Shown here one piece after another: positions 27,382 to 37,029 of a stretch of 64,000 nt of DNA (position 1 is the stretch's first letter; every line of letters starts with the position of its first letter). The stretch comes from an uncultured Paracoccaceae bacterium (GTDB lineage Bacteria; Pseudomonadota; Alphaproteobacteria; Rhodobacterales; Rhodobacteraceae). The translations under genes and the position numbers were made by a program. Where the stretch lies: contig CANKVU010000010.1 in NCBI GenBank assembly GCA_947487205.1, positions 62,001-126,000 on the forward strand, written 5' to 3'. Under the pieces are notes generated by a model. That model worked only from the letters and a program-made list of their open reading frames with translations, did no database searches and was not told the DNA's origin.

Positions 27382-28314
27382 TCAGGCCGGGCGCGCCGCC
27401 CCGCCGGCCGCGTCGTCCCCGCTTTGGCGCCGCCGGGTCCCGCGGCCCGCCTCCTCCGCCTCGTCCCGCGTCACGTGCAGCCTGCGGGTCGGGAACGGGA
27501 TGTCGACGCCGGCGGCGTCCAGCGCCTCCTTCACCTTGCGCTTCATGTCCGCCTGGTAAGCGAAGAAGTCGTCCGCCGACACCCAGGCCCGGACCAGGAA
27601 ATCGACCGAGGAATCGCCCAGGTTGTTGACCTGAAGGAACAGGTCCTCGGACAGGTCGGTGCGCGCGTCCCCGGTGATCGTCTGCCGGATCACCCGCTCC
27701 GCCTCGGCGAGGTCGGCGCCGTAGCCCACGCCGAAGGTCCATTCCGCGCGCCTGCGGTCGTAGGCCGAGTAATTGACGATCGTGTTCCCCCAGACCTCGG
27801 AATTGGGAATGATGATCTGGTAATTGCCGATCGAGGCCAGCTCGGTGAAGTTCAGCGTGATCTCCTTCACCGTGCCCATCTGCCCCGCGACCTCGACGAA
27901 GTCGCCCTCCTTGATCGGTCGGAAGAAGATGATCATCACCCCCGCCGCGACATTGGCCAGCGTCCCCTGCAGGGCCAGGCCCACCGCCAGCCCCGCCGCG
28001 CCGATCGCGGCCACGATCGAGGTCGTCTGGACGCCGAACGTGTTCAGCACGAAGAGGAAGGTGAAGGTCAGCACGACATAGCGCGCGAGGTTGCCCAGGA
28101 AGTTGAACAGCGTCGTGTCGAGCTGCGGCTTGCGCCCGCCGATGCCGCGAACGCGTCGCTTCACCCACCCCGCGATCGTGTAGCCGATGAACAGGATGAC
28201 GATCGCGGCCAGCACGTCGCCCAGAAGCGACATGAGGAATTCCAGCGTCAGCAGGTCGCGCAGCGTCTGCCCGTCCCCGAGGGAGAAGTTCAGCACGGGG
28301 TCCAGCAGGTTCAC
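27382..28314 (-). CDS. Small-conductance MscS-family mechanosensitive channel
   Basis: Three-helix MscS-type channel protecting against hypo-osmotic shock. The product is 310 residues from a GTG start ([15 protein letters not shown]) that overlaps the phhB stop. The pore helix [20 protein letters not shown] near residues 110-130 and the beta-domain entrance [19 protein letters not shown] are canonical. The C-terminus adds an Arg/Glu-rich tail. The upstream open frame inside phhB was rejected as start. It is last in the four-gene coupled run that begins with the FemAB-like gene. Confidence 0.93.
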   Translation of the reverse strand: MNLLDPVLNFSLGDGQTLRDLLTLEFLMSLLGDVLAAIVILFIGYTIAGWVKRRVRGIGGRKPQLDTTLFNFLGNLARYVVLTFTFLFVLNTFGVQTTSIVAAIGAAGLAVGLALQGTLANVAAGVMIIFFRPIKEGDFVEVAGQMGTVKEITLNFTELASIGNYQIIIPNSEVWGNTIVNYSAYDRRRAEWTFGVGYGADLAEAERVIRQTITGDARTDLSEDLFLQVNNLGDSSVDFLVRAWVSADDFFAYQADMKRKVKEALDAAGVDIPFPTRRLHVTRDEAEEAGRGTRRRQSGDDAAGGAARPA

Positions 28315-28604
28315 GCCAGCTCCTCCATGATCCCCGCCAGCTCGGTATCGCGCTTCGTCAGCCCCCCCGCATCGTGGCTCGTCAGCGTGACCTCGACGCG
28401 GTTGTAGGTGTTCGCCCATTCGGGATGGTGGTTCATCCGCTCGGCATGGATGGCGACCTTCGTCATCCAGCCGAAGGCCGACACGAAATCGCGAAAGCTG
28501 AAGGTCTTGGACAGCGCGTCGCGTCCCTCGACCTCGCTCCAGCCGGCGCTCTTCAGCGGTTCGAGCGCGTCGGCGCGCGCCTCTCCGGTCAGCGTGTCGC
28601 TCAT
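28311..28604 (-). CDS. phhB: 4a-hydroxytetrahydrobiopterin (pterin-4a-carbinolamine) dehydratase
   Basis: Dehydrates the pterin carbinolamine formed by aromatic amino acid hydroxylases; also kin to the DCoH transcription cofactor. The product is 97 residues. The active-site histidine cluster NHHPEW is present with the following [16 protein letters not shown]. No phenylalanine hydroxylase is in the window. The gene overlaps both neighbours: the FemAB-like stop upstream and the MscS start downstream. Confidence 0.94.
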   Translation of the reverse strand: MSDTLTGEARADALEPLKSAGWSEVEGRDALSKTFSFRDFVSAFGWMTKVAIHAERMNHHPEWANTYNRVEVTLTSHDAGGLTKRDTELAGIMEELA

Positions 28605-29791
28605 TCGCTCTCTCCTTTCGTCTTCCTGAAGGGGCCGAAGCTCGTCAGCACCTCAATCTCCTCGTCCACGGCGCGCCGCTCGGCGTCGAGGAACTGCTCC
28701 ACGGCGCGGCGGAACCCCGGATCGGCGATCCAGTGCAGCGAATGGACCGGATGCGGCATGTAACCGCGCGCCAGCTTGTGCTCGCCCTGCGCCCCGGCCT
28801 CGACGCGGGCCAGCCCGTGCGCCAGTGCCCAGTCGATCGCCTGGTAATAGCACAGCTCGAAATGCAGGAACGGCACGTCCTCGACGCAGCCCCAGTAGCG
28901 CCCGTAAAGGACCTCGCGCCCGATCAGGTTCAGCGCCCCGGCGATCGGGCGGTCGGCCTCGTCGAGCGCCAGGATCAGCAGGATGTCGTCCCGCAGATGC
29001 GCCTGGGCCTGCCGGAAGAAGTCCCGCGTCAGGTAGGGCCGGCCCCATTTCCGCGCGCCGGTGTCCTGGTAGAAGGTCCAGAACGCCTCCCAGTGCTCTT
29101 CCGTGATCTCGTCGCCCGTCAGGTGCACGATCCGGCCGCCGAACGCCTGCGCCTCGCGCCGTTCCTTGCGGATGTTCTTGCGCTTGCGCGACGACAGCGA
29201 GGCCAGGAATCCCTCGAAATCGCCGTACTCCTCGTCGAACCAGTGGAATTGCTGCCCGGTGCGCCGCAAGAGGCCCATCTCCGCGCCCGCCTCCGCCTCG
29301 GCGGCGGTGCAGAACGTGACGTGGAGCGACGACAGGTCGTTGCCGTCGGCCAGCCGCACCGCGCCTTCGACCAGGGCCGCGCGGCCCATCTCCTCGCACC
29401 CCGGCAGGCACAGGAACCGCCGCCCCGTCGCGGGCGTGAAGGGCACCGCGACCTGCAATTTCGGGTAATACTCGCCCCCCGCCTGCTCCAGCGCATGGGC
29501 CCAGGCGTGGTCGAACACGTATTCCCCCTGGCTGTGACCCTTGGCATAGAGCGGCGCGCAGGCGACGATCCGACCGCCGAGCCGCGCGGTCAGGTAATGC
29601 GGCTCCCATCCCGTGCCCGGGCCGACCGATCCCGACGCCTCTAGCGCCATCAGGAAGCGGTGGGTGGTGAAGGGGTCGTGGGGGCGTCCGCCGTCGGCCG
29701 CCTCGGGGCAGGCGCAGGCATCCCACTCGGCGGGGTCGATATCCGCCAGCGAGCGGTGCGCGGCGATCTCGATCTGGGGGGCATCCGTCAT
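28601..29791 (-). CDS. FemAB-like GNAT-fold protein (PF04339 family)
   Basis: Large acyltransferase-fold protein of the uncharacterised DUF482/PF04339 family, related to peptidoglycan FemABX transferases. The product is 396 residues. The conserved segments [37 protein letters not shown], and the C-terminal [19 protein letters not shown] are typical. The substrate is unknown; cell-envelope acyl or aminoacyl transfer is only suggested by the fold. Coupled to phhB. Confidence 0.87.
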   Translation of the reverse strand: MTDAPQIEIAAHRSLADIDPAEWDACACPEAADGGRPHDPFTTHRFLMALEASGSVGPGTGWEPHYLTARLGGRIVACAPLYAKGHSQGEYVFDHAWAHALEQAGGEYYPKLQVAVPFTPATGRRFLCLPGCEEMGRAALVEGAVRLADGNDLSSLHVTFCTAAEAEAGAEMGLLRRTGQQFHWFDEEYGDFEGFLASLSSRKRKNIRKERREAQAFGGRIVHLTGDEITEEHWEAFWTFYQDTGARKWGRPYLTRDFFRQAQAHLRDDILLILALDEADRPIAGALNLIGREVLYGRYWGCVEDVPFLHFELCYYQAIDWALAHGLARVEAGAQGEHKLARGYMPHPVHSLHWIADPGFRRAVEQFLDAERRAVDEEIEVLTSFGPFRKTKGESE

Positions 29792-29822
29792 GGGCCCAGA
29801 GGTGGCGCGCCGCCGGGGCGCT

Positions 29823-30743
29823 TCAAGTCGGGCGGAACCCCTCGAAGGTGATCTGATCCGCGACCTTCCGCGCCGCCCGTCCGGCCTCGGGCGACCGGAT
29901 CGTCCAGGTCAGGACCGGCAGGCCCGCCGCCTTCAGCTCCGCCACCCGCGCCCGCTCCAGATCCGCCGCCTCGTGGCTGACGAAGGCCGCCCCGACCCGC
30001 TCCGCGTCGGGGATGGCGCGCAGCTCCTCCCGCCGCCCGGCCGGCAGGGACCAATCCGCGCCGAACGCCGCCGTGGTCAGGCCCCGCGGCACCGCCGGCG
30101 CGATCGCCGCCATCCGCGCCACCATGTCGGGGTTGAACGACATCACCGCCACCGGCCCGGCATATCCGGCAAGCGCCCGGGCCACCGCGCCCTCCAGAAC
30201 GCCGTCCGTCCCGTCGAGGCCCCCCGACTGGTCCTTCAGCTCGATCAGCAGCGGCACCGCGCCGCGGATGTCGCGCAACACCTCGGCAAGGGTCGGGATC
30301 CACTGGCCGGTCCCCGGCAGCCTCAGCCCCTCGAGCTTGCGCGCCCGCCGCGCCCGCACCGGGCCGCGGGCCCGGGTCATCCGGTCGAGGGTGGCATCGT
30401 GGAACACCATCGCCACCCCGTCGGCGGAGGGCTGCACGTCGATCTCGATCCCGTATCCCGCCGCGACCGCGGCACGGACCGCGCCGGGGCCGTTCTCCGG
30501 CAGTTCCGCGTCGTGCAGCGCCCGGTGCGCGAACGGCCGGTCGAGGAACCCCGCGGGCAGGGGCACCCGCCGCGCCGGCCCGGCCTCCTCGCCCCGCTCG
30601 AGCGCCGCCTCCCGCGCCGCGATGGCCGCGATCAGCGGCAGGCGGGGCGGACGGTCGCGCAGGCCCTCGCGCACCGCCACCCGCGCCCGGCCCTGCCCCA
30701 TCCGGTGCTCCCACCGCGCCCGGGCGGTCGGCTCGTCGACCAT
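29823..30743 (-). CDS. Glycerophosphodiester phosphodiesterase family protein
   Basis: TIM-barrel metal-dependent phosphodiesterase that would hydrolyse glycerophosphodiesters to glycerol 3-phosphate and an alcohol. The product is 306 residues. Catalytic signatures are visible: FAHRALHDAELPENGPGAVR (His-Arg and Glu), GIEIDVQPSADG (Glu, Asp) and VMVFHDATLDRMT-like (His) near residues 75-140. No signal peptide, so it is cytoplasmic. The first roughly 60 residues are an Arg-rich extension and the start is not certain. RidA lies 9 bases upstream. Confidence 0.88.
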   Translation of the reverse strand: MVDEPTARARWEHRMGQGRARVAVREGLRDRPPRLPLIAAIAAREAALERGEEAGPARRVPLPAGFLDRPFAHRALHDAELPENGPGAVRAAVAAGYGIEIDVQPSADGVAMVFHDATLDRMTRARGPVRARRARKLEGLRLPGTGQWIPTLAEVLRDIRGAVPLLIELKDQSGGLDGTDGVLEGAVARALAGYAGPVAVMSFNPDMVARMAAIAPAVPRGLTTAAFGADWSLPAGRREELRAIPDAERVGAAFVSHEAADLERARVAELKAAGLPVLTWTIRSPEAGRAARKVADQITFEGFRPT

Positions 30744-30752
30744 GGGTCGCGC

Positions 30753-31217
30753 TCACTCCGTCTCGAAGATGCCCTCGATCTCCACCGCCACGCCCATCGG
30801 CAGGGCGGCGACGCCCACCGCCGAGCGGGTATGCCGCCCCGCATCGCCCAGCACCTCGCCCAGAAGATCCGAGGCGCCGTTCACGACGCCCGGCTGGTCG
30901 GTGAAGCCCGGCGCCGAGGAGACGAAGCCGGTCAGCTTCACCACCCGCCGCAGCCGGTCGAGGTCGCCGTCGCAGGCCGCCTTGACCTGCGCCAGCAGCG
31001 CCAGCGCGCAGGCATGGGCGGCCTCGCGGCCCCGTTCCACGTCGTCCGGGCCGCCCAGCGTGCCGGTGATCAGGCCATCGGGACGCTGGCTGATCTGCCC
31101 CGACACGAACAGCAGCCCCCCGGCCCTGATCCAGGGCACGTAATTCGCCGCTGGCGCCGGTGCCTCGGGCAGGGTGATGCCCATCTCTCGGAGCTTCGTC
31201 TCGACCCGTCCCGCCAT
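30753..31217 (-). CDS. RidA family protein
   Basis: YjgF/YER057c/UK114 family; RidA proteins hydrolyse reactive enamine/imine intermediates from PLP enzymes. The product is 154 residues from MAGRVETKLREMGITLPEAP, the longer RidA subgroup. The core LLFVSGQISQRPDGLITGTL and the C-terminal VGVAALPMGVAVEIEGIF are conserved. Paired with the phosphodiesterase gene downstream; divergent from the small secreted protein gene. Confidence 0.92.
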   Translation of the reverse strand: MAGRVETKLREMGITLPEAPAPAANYVPWIRAGGLLFVSGQISQRPDGLITGTLGGPDDVERGREAAHACALALLAQVKAACDGDLDRLRRVVKLTGFVSSAPGFTDQPGVVNGASDLLGEVLGDAGRHTRSAVGVAALPMGVAVEIEGIFETE

Positions 31218-31292
31218 GTTCTCTCCGTGATTGTGCCGGTCCAGAAAGCCCCGCGGGGCCGGTCGCGTCAACCGCGATCCGCGGCGCCGCGC

Positions 31293-31322
31293 TTGTGTCG
31301 CGCAACCCGGCGCGCCTATGAT
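31293..31322 (+). promoter_or_regulatory. Promoter of the small secreted protein gene
   Basis: TTGTGT (31293-31298) and TATGAT (31317-31322) with an 18-bp spacer stand 23 bases before the ATG at 31346. The -10 box is close to consensus. A GGAGG ribosome binding site follows. Confidence 0.6.
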
Positions 31323-31345
31323 CCTCCGATCTGCCCGGAGGAACC

Positions 31346-31768
31346 ATGCCAGCCCGCCTCGCCGTCCTCGCCACCCTCGCCGTCCTCGCCTGTGGCGCCA
31401 CCCCGCTCGCCGCGCAGGAGCTGTCCTTCGACGGGCTCTGGCGCGCCAATCCCAACACCGATTGCGCGCGGGAGGAGGGGGCCGGATCGGCGCTCCGGAT
31501 CGAGAACGACGTGCTCCACGGGGTGGAGAACGAGTGCCGTATGACCCGCCCCGTCGCCGTCCGCGACATGGACGCGGTCCTCTACGACATGGAATGCGAT
31601 GGCGGCGGGGAGGGCGAAAGCTTCACCGAACGGGCGATGTTCCTCAAGGCCGCCGACGGGGGCCTGTTCCTGGTCTGGAACGGCTACGCCTTCAAGTACG
31701 AGGCCTGCGCGGCCGACCCGGCGCGGGGCACCGTCACCACCTCGGACGAGATCGGCATCGCCGAATAG
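31346..31768 (+). CDS. Small secreted cysteine-containing protein, unknown
   Basis: Product of 140 residues with a clear signal peptide (MPARLAVLATLAVLACGATP, cleavage near AAQ-ELS). The mature part is acidic and has four cysteines (in NTDCAR, ENECRM, DMECDG and YEACAA), which suggests two disulfides in the periplasm. No domain was recognised. A strong CGGAGGAAC ribosome binding site and a near-consensus promoter precede it, so it is probably well expressed. It stands alone between RidA and the convergent transglycosylase. Confidence 0.82.
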   Translation: MPARLAVLATLAVLACGATPLAAQELSFDGLWRANPNTDCAREEGAGSALRIENDVLHGVENECRMTRPVAVRDMDAVLYDMECDGGGEGESFTERAMFLKAADGGLFLVWNGYAFKYEACAADPARGTVTTSDEIGIAE

Positions 31769-31777
31769 GCCCGGGCC

Positions 31778-33739
31778 CTAGCGCCCCTTCAGCTCCCCGG
31801 TCAGATCGACGCGCGGCGCCGCCACGCCCAGCCGCGCCCGGTAGACGGGCAGCGATTCGGCCACCCGCATGACGTAGTTGCGCGTCTCGTCGAACGGGAT
31901 CATCTCGATCCAGTCGATCACGTCCACGTCCGGGTCGCGCGGATCGCCGCGCTCGCGCATCCACCGCAACGGGCGGCCCGGGCCGGCATTGTATCCCGCG
32001 GCGACCAGAACCGGGTTCTCGCCGAACCGCCGTTCCAGCCCGGCCAGGTAGGCGGTGCCCAATCGCGCATTGTAGGACGGATCGTCATAGAGCCGGTCGC
32101 GGGAGAAGGCGATGCCCAGCGCCCGCGTCATGTCCATCGCGGTGCCGGGCATCAGCTGCATCAGCCCCCCGGCCCCCACATGCGACGACACGACCGGGTC
32201 GAACTCGCTTTCCCGCCGCGCGATGGCCAGCGCCAGTTCGCGCGCCACCGGCATCGGCTCCACGCCCAGGTCGACGACCGGGTAATAGGCCCGCGGCAGC
32301 ACGATGCCCGCCTCGGCGGCGCGCTTGGCGATCCTGAGGGCGATATGCGGCTCGCCCAGGTCGAGCGCCAGGTCGGCCAGCGTGCCCGCCCCCGCCCGGT
32401 CCAGGCTCTCGGTCAGGTGGGTCAGGAACCGCTCCGCCAGCGCCCGGTCGCCGGCCGCCTGCAGCAGCAGCCCCGCCTCCAGCACCGACGAATCCCGGAA
32501 CGCCGCCTGCGACAGCGGCCCGAAGGTCTCGGTGCCGGCGAGGGCCGGGTCGAGCGGCACCCCCGCACGCTCGGCCGCCAGCAGCCCGTAGAAACTCGTC
32601 TGGTGCTCCGCCCCGGACGCGAAGGCCGCCTGCGCCGCCGCGCGTCGCCCCGCCGCCGCTTCCGCCCGGCCCAGCCAGTATCCCGCCCGCCCCAGCGAGA
32701 TCGGCGTGACGACCGCGCCGCGCAGGCGCTCGAAATGGCGCGCGGCGTCTTCGGGCCGGTCGAGGAAGCGCAGGGCGGCGAATCCCGCCAGCCATTCCAG
32801 ATCGGCGAAATCCGCCCCGTCGGTCAGGTGGTGGGACGCGGCCAGCGCATAGGCGCGCTCGGCCTCTCCGTCGCGCAGCAGGCGCCGCGCCATGTCGCGC
32901 CGCTCCTCCGCCCATGCCGCCGGCGCGCCCAGCGCCGCGGCCGAGCCCGACCGCTCCAGCAGCAGATCGACCGCCGCGTCGGACCGGTCCGCCGCCAGAA
33001 GCTGGCGGAACCGCCGATGCGCCAGCCCCGGATCGTCGCGCAGCTCGGCCGGCAGGCGGGCGGCAAGGCGGCGCGCGTCGCCGCCCCGCAGCGCCGCCAC
33101 CCGGGCGTCGATGAGCGCCGCCCGCTGGCCCTCCGCGCGGCCGGCGGCGCGCGCCAGCGCATCCGCCTCCCCCGCCCAGTAGAGCGCCTCGTCCCGCGCC
33201 GGCTCCAGCGGCCGCACCACGTCGGGATAGAGGTCCAGGATCACCCGCTCGGCCTCTGCGGTCAGCGAATGGCTGACCCAGGCCAGCGCCGCCGTGGCCC
33301 GCGCGTCGCCCTCCCGGCCGAGCGCGCGGTAGGCCGCGATCAGCGCCCGCGTGCCCTGCCCCGTGCGCGGCTCCGCGCCGCCGAAGAAGCCCACGATCGC
33401 CTCGGCCTGCGCGGCGCCCCGGGGGGTCAGCGGCAGGTGCCGCTCGGCCCGCCAGCGCAGCAGCGGCAGGCCGGGCCAGTCGGGCCGCCGCGCCAGGAAG
33501 GCCGCGGCGGTCTCGAAATCGCCCCGCCCGGCGCGCAGCGCCATCCAGGTCACGATGTCGCCGGCCACCGGCCCGGCGCGCGCCGCGGCCTCCTCGGCCG
33601 CGATCCAGCGGCCGCGCGCCGCCGCCGCCATCGCCTCGGCCACGCCCAGGAACGCCGCGTTCGCCGCCGGCGGGGGGGCCTGGGCGCGCAGCGGTCCCGC
33701 GGCGGTCAGCAGGCAGAGGATCAGGGCAAGACGGAGCAT
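31778..33739 (-). CDS. Soluble lytic murein transglycosylase, Slt70 type
   Basis: Periplasmic enzyme that cleaves peptidoglycan glycan strands to 1,6-anhydro products. The product is 653 residues, with a signal peptide ([20 protein letters not shown]), a long alpha-superhelical, alanine-rich U-domain, and a C-terminal SLT domain. The catalytic glutamate is in [11 protein letters not shown], followed by [13 protein letters not shown] and [12 protein letters not shown]. The start was set at the signal peptide; a 24-codon upstream extension was rejected. Convergent with the small secreted protein. Confidence 0.92.
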   Translation of the reverse strand: MLRLALILCLLTAAGPLRAQAPPPAANAAFLGVAEAMAAAARGRWIAAEEAAARAGPVAGDIVTWMALRAGRGDFETAAAFLARRPDWPGLPLLRWRAERHLPLTPRGAAQAEAIVGFFGGAEPRTGQGTRALIAAYRALGREGDARATAALAWVSHSLTAEAERVILDLYPDVVRPLEPARDEALYWAGEADALARAAGRAEGQRAALIDARVAALRGGDARRLAARLPAELRDDPGLAHRRFRQLLAADRSDAAVDLLLERSGSAAALGAPAAWAEERRDMARRLLRDGEAERAYALAASHHLTDGADFADLEWLAGFAALRFLDRPEDAARHFERLRGAVVTPISLGRAGYWLGRAEAAAGRRAAAQAAFASGAEHQTSFYGLLAAERAGVPLDPALAGTETFGPLSQAAFRDSSVLEAGLLLQAAGDRALAERFLTHLTESLDRAGAGTLADLALDLGEPHIALRIAKRAAEAGIVLPRAYYPVVDLGVEPMPVARELALAIARRESEFDPVVSSHVGAGGLMQLMPGTAMDMTRALGIAFSRDRLYDDPSYNARLGTAYLAGLERRFGENPVLVAAGYNAGPGRPLRWMRERGDPRDPDVDVIDWIEMIPFDETRNYVMRVAESLPVYRARLGVAAPRVDLTGELKGR

Positions 33740-33787
33740 CACGTCGCCAGCGATAGGTCCGCACCGGTTAAAGTCCAATTCACGACC

Positions 33788-33816
33788 TTGGCAACCCTGC
33801 GGCCCGGGCATAGGGT
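33788..33816 (+). promoter_or_regulatory. Probable promoter of dapA
   Basis: TTGGCA (33788-33793) and TAGGGT (33811-33816) with a 17-bp spacer precede dapA by about 48 bases. The -35 box is good, the -10 box moderate. Confidence 0.45.
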
Positions 33817-33863
33817 CCGCGCCACGCCGGACCCCCGGCGCCCCGATGGTTCAGGAGGACAGG

Positions 33864-34742
33864 ATGTTCAGAGGGTCGATCGTCGCACTGGTCACGCCGT
33901 TCAAGGACGGCGAGCTGGACCTCGATGCCCTCAAGCGGCTGGTCGAATGGCACATCGCCGAGGGCAGCCACGGCATCGTCCCCGTCGGCACCACCGGCGA
34001 GACCCCGACGCTGAGCCACGACGAGCACGACCGCGTCGTCGAGGAGGTCGTGCGCGCCGTCGACGGCCGCATCACCGTCATCGCCGGGGCCGGCGCCAAT
34101 TCCACCCGCGAGGCGATCCGCCTGACCGAGAACGCGCAGAAGGTCGGCGCCGATGCCGCGCTGGTCGTCACGCCCTATTACAACAAGCCGACGCAGGAGG
34201 GGCTCTACGCCCATTTCCGCGCCGTCCACGACGCCACCGACATCCCCATCATCATCTACAACATCCCCGGCCGCTCGGTCGTGGACATGCTGCCCACGAC
34301 GATGGGGGAGCTGGCCAAGCTGCCGCGCATCGTCGGCGTCAAGGATTCCACCGGCGACGTGGTCCGCGTCAGCGACCAGCGGGTGACCTGCGGGCCCGAT
34401 TTCGTCCAGCTCTCGGGCGAGGACGCCTCGGCGCTCGGGTTCAACGTCCATGGCGGGGTGGGCGCGATCAGCGTCACCGCCAACGTCGCCCCGCGCCTCT
34501 GCGCCGAGTTCCAGGAGGCGACGCTCGCCGGCGACTGGCCCAAGGCGCAGGCGATGCAGGACCGCCTCCTGCCGCTCCACCGCGCCATCTTCACCGAGCC
34601 GGGCCTCGTCTCGGCCAAGTACGCCCTGTCGCTCCTCGGCCGCTGCTCCGAGGAGGTGCGCCTGCCGCTGGTGGGCCTCAGCGACGGCGGCAAGCTGGTG
34701 ATGAAGCAGGTGATGGAGGATCTCGACCTGCTGGGAACCTGA
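33864..34742 (+). CDS. dapA: 4-hydroxy-tetrahydrodipicolinate synthase
   Basis: Condenses pyruvate with aspartate semialdehyde, the first committed step of lysine and diaminopimelate synthesis. The product is 292 residues. The signatures [35 protein letters not shown] and the Schiff-base lysine in [10 protein letters not shown] are intact. The start [13 protein letters not shown] follows AGGAGGACAGG. smpB follows 50 bases downstream on the same strand, a pairing seen in other alphaproteobacteria. Confidence 0.96.
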   Translation: MFRGSIVALVTPFKDGELDLDALKRLVEWHIAEGSHGIVPVGTTGETPTLSHDEHDRVVEEVVRAVDGRITVIAGAGANSTREAIRLTENAQKVGADAALVVTPYYNKPTQEGLYAHFRAVHDATDIPIIIYNIPGRSVVDMLPTTMGELAKLPRIVGVKDSTGDVVRVSDQRVTCGPDFVQLSGEDASALGFNVHGGVGAISVTANVAPRLCAEFQEATLAGDWPKAQAMQDRLLPLHRAIFTEPGLVSAKYALSLLGRCSEEVRLPLVGLSDGGKLVMKQVMEDLDLLGT

Positions 34743-34792
34743 ACGCGGGCGGCCCGCTGGACAGGGCCCGCGCCTCCCCCTATCTGCGCCCC

Positions 34793-35269
34793 ATGGCACA
34801 GAAGCCCGCACAGAACCCGAACTACAAGGTGATCGCAGAGAACCGGCGCGCGCGCTACGATTACGCGATCCAGGACGATCTCGAATGCGGGATCGAGCTC
34901 CAGGGCTCCGAGGTCAAGTCGCTGCGGACCGGCCAGTCCAACATCGCCGAGAGCTACGCCGCCGTCGAGAACGGGGAATTGTGGCTGACGAACAGCTACA
35001 TCGCTCCCTACGAACAGGCCATGTTCGGCCACGAGGACCGCCGCCGGCGCAAGCTCCTGGTGAACAAGCGCGAACTGGCCCGCCTCTGGTCCGAGACGGC
35101 GCGCAAGGGCATGACGCTGGTGCCGCTGGTACTCTACTTCAACCATCGCGGCATGGCCAAGGTGAAGATCGGCATCGCCAAGGGCAAGCGCGCCCCCGAC
35201 AAGCGCGAGACGGCGGCCAAGCGCGACTGGCAGCGCCAGAAGCAGAGGCTGCTCAAGGAGCACGGCTAG
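34793..35269 (+). CDS. smpB: SsrA-binding protein
   Basis: Binds tmRNA and carries it to stalled ribosomes for trans-translation. The product is 158 residues from [20 protein letters not shown]. Core motifs are [19 protein letters not shown] and [20 protein letters not shown], and the basic C-terminal tail ([16 protein letters not shown]) that enters the mRNA channel is present. The tmRNA gene is not in the window. Followed by a long stable hairpin. Confidence 0.96.
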   Translation: MAQKPAQNPNYKVIAENRRARYDYAIQDDLECGIELQGSEVKSLRTGQSNIAESYAAVENGELWLTNSYIAPYEQAMFGHEDRRRRKLLVNKRELARLWSETARKGMTLVPLVLYFNHRGMAKVKIGIAKGKRAPDKRETAAKRDWQRQKQRLLKEHG

Positions 35270-35351
35270 GCTCCCTCCGCGCGGATGTCGCCGCGTCGCC
35301 TCGGGCCCCGCGCGCCGGGAGCGTCCGCGAACCCGGCCCCCGGATACGGAT

Positions 35352-35380
35352 ACGGCGCATCCCGGTCCGGAATGCGCCGT
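35352..35380 (+). terminator. Long hairpin downstream of smpB
   Basis: The arms ACGGCGCAT (35352-35360) and ATGCGCCGT (35372-35380) pair perfectly, and the loop contains a further CCG/CGG pairing, giving a long interrupted stem about 80 bases after smpB. It probably ends the dapA-smpB transcript or protects its 3' end. Confidence 0.5.
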
Positions 35381-35401
35381 CCGTCACTCTGGCTGCGGCC
35401 G

Positions 35402-35433
35402 GCGCCCCGCCCGGGCAACGGGCGCCGGGGCGC
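35402..35433 (-). terminator. GC hairpin at the 3' end of the small secreted protein gene
   Basis: GCGCCCCG (35402-35409) pairs with CGGGGCGC (35426-35433), with an inner CCCG/CGGG pairing. It starts 2 bases after the stop codon at 35436 on the minus strand and could work in both directions. Confidence 0.5.
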
Positions 35434-35435
35434 GC

Positions 35436-35846
35436 CTACTCGGCCGTGATGACGGTCATGACGAGGTCTTCGTCCACGCGAATCGGTCCGTCCTCCGTGG
35501 CGCCGAGCGTGTATTCGAAGACGCCCGTCTCCATGCCGCCCTCCTCGGAATGGACCATCAGCATCAGCATGTCGCCCGACGCCACCTCGTCCTGCAAGAT
35601 GGCGACGACGTCGGAATTCTCGCCTTCGCGCAGCGGCGCATAGCCGACGACGGGTCCGGGGGCCATTTCCGAATCGGTGCGGTGCACCACCATCCAGCCG
35701 TTGGCCGGCGCCATCACGCTCTCTGCGGACACGACGCCGTTCCCGACCGTCTGGTCGGACGCGGTGACCGACGGGGTCATGTCGTCCTGGGCGAACGCGG
35801 CGGTGCCGATGACGGCCATGGCGGCGGCTGTGAGACGTATCTTCAT
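35436..35846 (-). CDS. Small secreted protein, DUF7282-like
   Basis: Product of 136 residues with a signal peptide (MKIRLTAAAMAVIGTAAFAQ, then DDMTPSV). The mature protein is strongly acidic and beta-rich: DQTVGNGVVSAESVMAPANG, WMVVHRTDSE, then MLMLMVHSEEGGMETGVFEY. This pattern resembles the DUF7282 fold found in secreted proteins; the function is unknown. The start follows GAAGGAG. It stands alone behind a comparatively AT-rich leader and is flanked downstream by two hairpins. Confidence 0.8.
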   Translation of the reverse strand: MKIRLTAAAMAVIGTAAFAQDDMTPSVTASDQTVGNGVVSAESVMAPANGWMVVHRTDSEMAPGPVVGYAPLREGENSDVVAILQDEVASGDMLMLMVHSEEGGMETGVFEYTLGATEDGPIRVDEDLVMTVITAE

Positions 35847-36174
35847 GGAATGCTCCTTCACGCATTTCAGTGACTTACGCCCAAATACACGCAAGGCACG
35901 AAGATTGGTTTCACCCGCGCCTTCGAATAGGTGCCGCCAAATCGTTAGAATTTTAGGGTGTTCTGCGTGGAGGCGCCCGTTCGGAGGGTGCGGATCACCC
36001 GGAATGCCGTCGTCCGCGTGGCGTGCCCCCGGCCGCGCGCGTCCGATGGCGGGCCTCGGGCCGCGCGGGTCGCGGGCCTCGCCGTAGACCGGACGCCCGC
36101 CCGCGCCAGCTTGCCTTGGCCCCGGCGCTTCAGTAGGCGTGGGATCCGACGCGCCGTTGCCCGGAGATCCGTTC
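35847..36174. other. Divergent intergenic region, 328 bases, no gene seen
   Basis: The part next to the secreted-protein gene (35847-35960) is AT-richer than its surroundings, with runs such as TCGTTAGAATTTTAGGG, and probably holds that gene's promoter. No pair of boxes is convincing. The rest (35960-36174) is GC-rich and leads to sseA. I see no tRNA, tmRNA or conserved short ORF in it. Confidence 0.5.
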
Positions 36175-37029
36175 ATGCAAGACGATCCGAAGACCCTCGT
36201 CTCCACCGACTGGCTCGGGCGGCACCTGAACGACCCCGACCTGCGCGTGATCGACGCCTCGTGGCACATGCCCGATGCCGGCCGCGACGCGCGCGCCGAA
36301 TACGCCGAGGCCCACATCCCCGGCGCGCGGTTCTTCGACATCGACGAGATCGCGGACCAGCGTTCCGAGCTGCCGCACATGGCCCCCCCGACAGAGAAGT
36401 TCGTCAGCCGGATGCGCGCCATGGGCGTGGGCGACGGCCACCAGGTGGTGGTCTACGATTCGACGGGCATCTTCTCGGCCCCCCGCGTGTGGTGGCTGTT
36501 CAAGCTGATGGGCAAGTCCGACGTGGCGGTGCTCGATGGCGGGCTGCCGAAATGGCGCGCCGAGGATCGCCCGCTCGAGGATCTGGACCCCGTCATCCGC
36601 GACCGGCACATGACCGTCAGCCTCCGCAACGACCTGGTGCGCGACGTGACCCAGGTCGCGCGCGCCACCAAGCTCGGCGATCCGCAGATCCTCGACGCGC
36701 GGCCCGCCGAACGCTTCCGCGGCGACACCCCCGAGCCGCGCGCCGACCTGCGCGCCGGCCACATCCCGGGATCGCGGAACCTGCCCTTCGCGGACCTGTT
36801 GGAGCGCGACGGCACGATGAAGGCGCCCGCCGCGCTCGAGGCCGCCTTCCGGGAGGCCGGGATCGACCCCGACCGCCCCGTCATCACCACCTGCGGCTCG
36901 GGCGTCACCGCCGCGATCCTCGCGCTGGGGCTCAGCCGGATCGGGCGGGACGACTGGTCGCTCTACGACGGATCATGGACCGAGTGGGGCGCCTTCGACG
37001 ACCTCCCGGTCGAAAAGGGAGCCCAATGA
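36175..37029 (+). CDS. sseA: 3-mercaptopyruvate / thiosulfate sulfurtransferase
   Basis: Two-rhodanese-domain enzyme that transfers sulfur from mercaptopyruvate or thiosulfate to an acceptor. The product is 284 residues. The N-terminal inactive domain covers residues 1-140. The C-terminal domain carries the catalytic cysteine in TTCGSGVTAAIL (CGSGVTA is the mercaptopyruvate-type loop). The start MQDDPKTLVSTDWL is preferred over an upstream ATG because it matches the family's N-terminus. Its stop overlaps the start of the aminotransferase gene (ATGATG). Confidence 0.92.
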   Translation: MQDDPKTLVSTDWLGRHLNDPDLRVIDASWHMPDAGRDARAEYAEAHIPGARFFDIDEIADQRSELPHMAPPTEKFVSRMRAMGVGDGHQVVVYDSTGIFSAPRVWWLFKLMGKSDVAVLDGGLPKWRAEDRPLEDLDPVIRDRHMTVSLRNDLVRDVTQVARATKLGDPQILDARPAERFRGDTPEPRADLRAGHIPGSRNLPFADLLERDGTMKAPAALEAAFREAGIDPDRPVITTCGSGVTAAILALGLSRIGRDDWSLYDGSWTEWGAFDDLPVEKGAQ

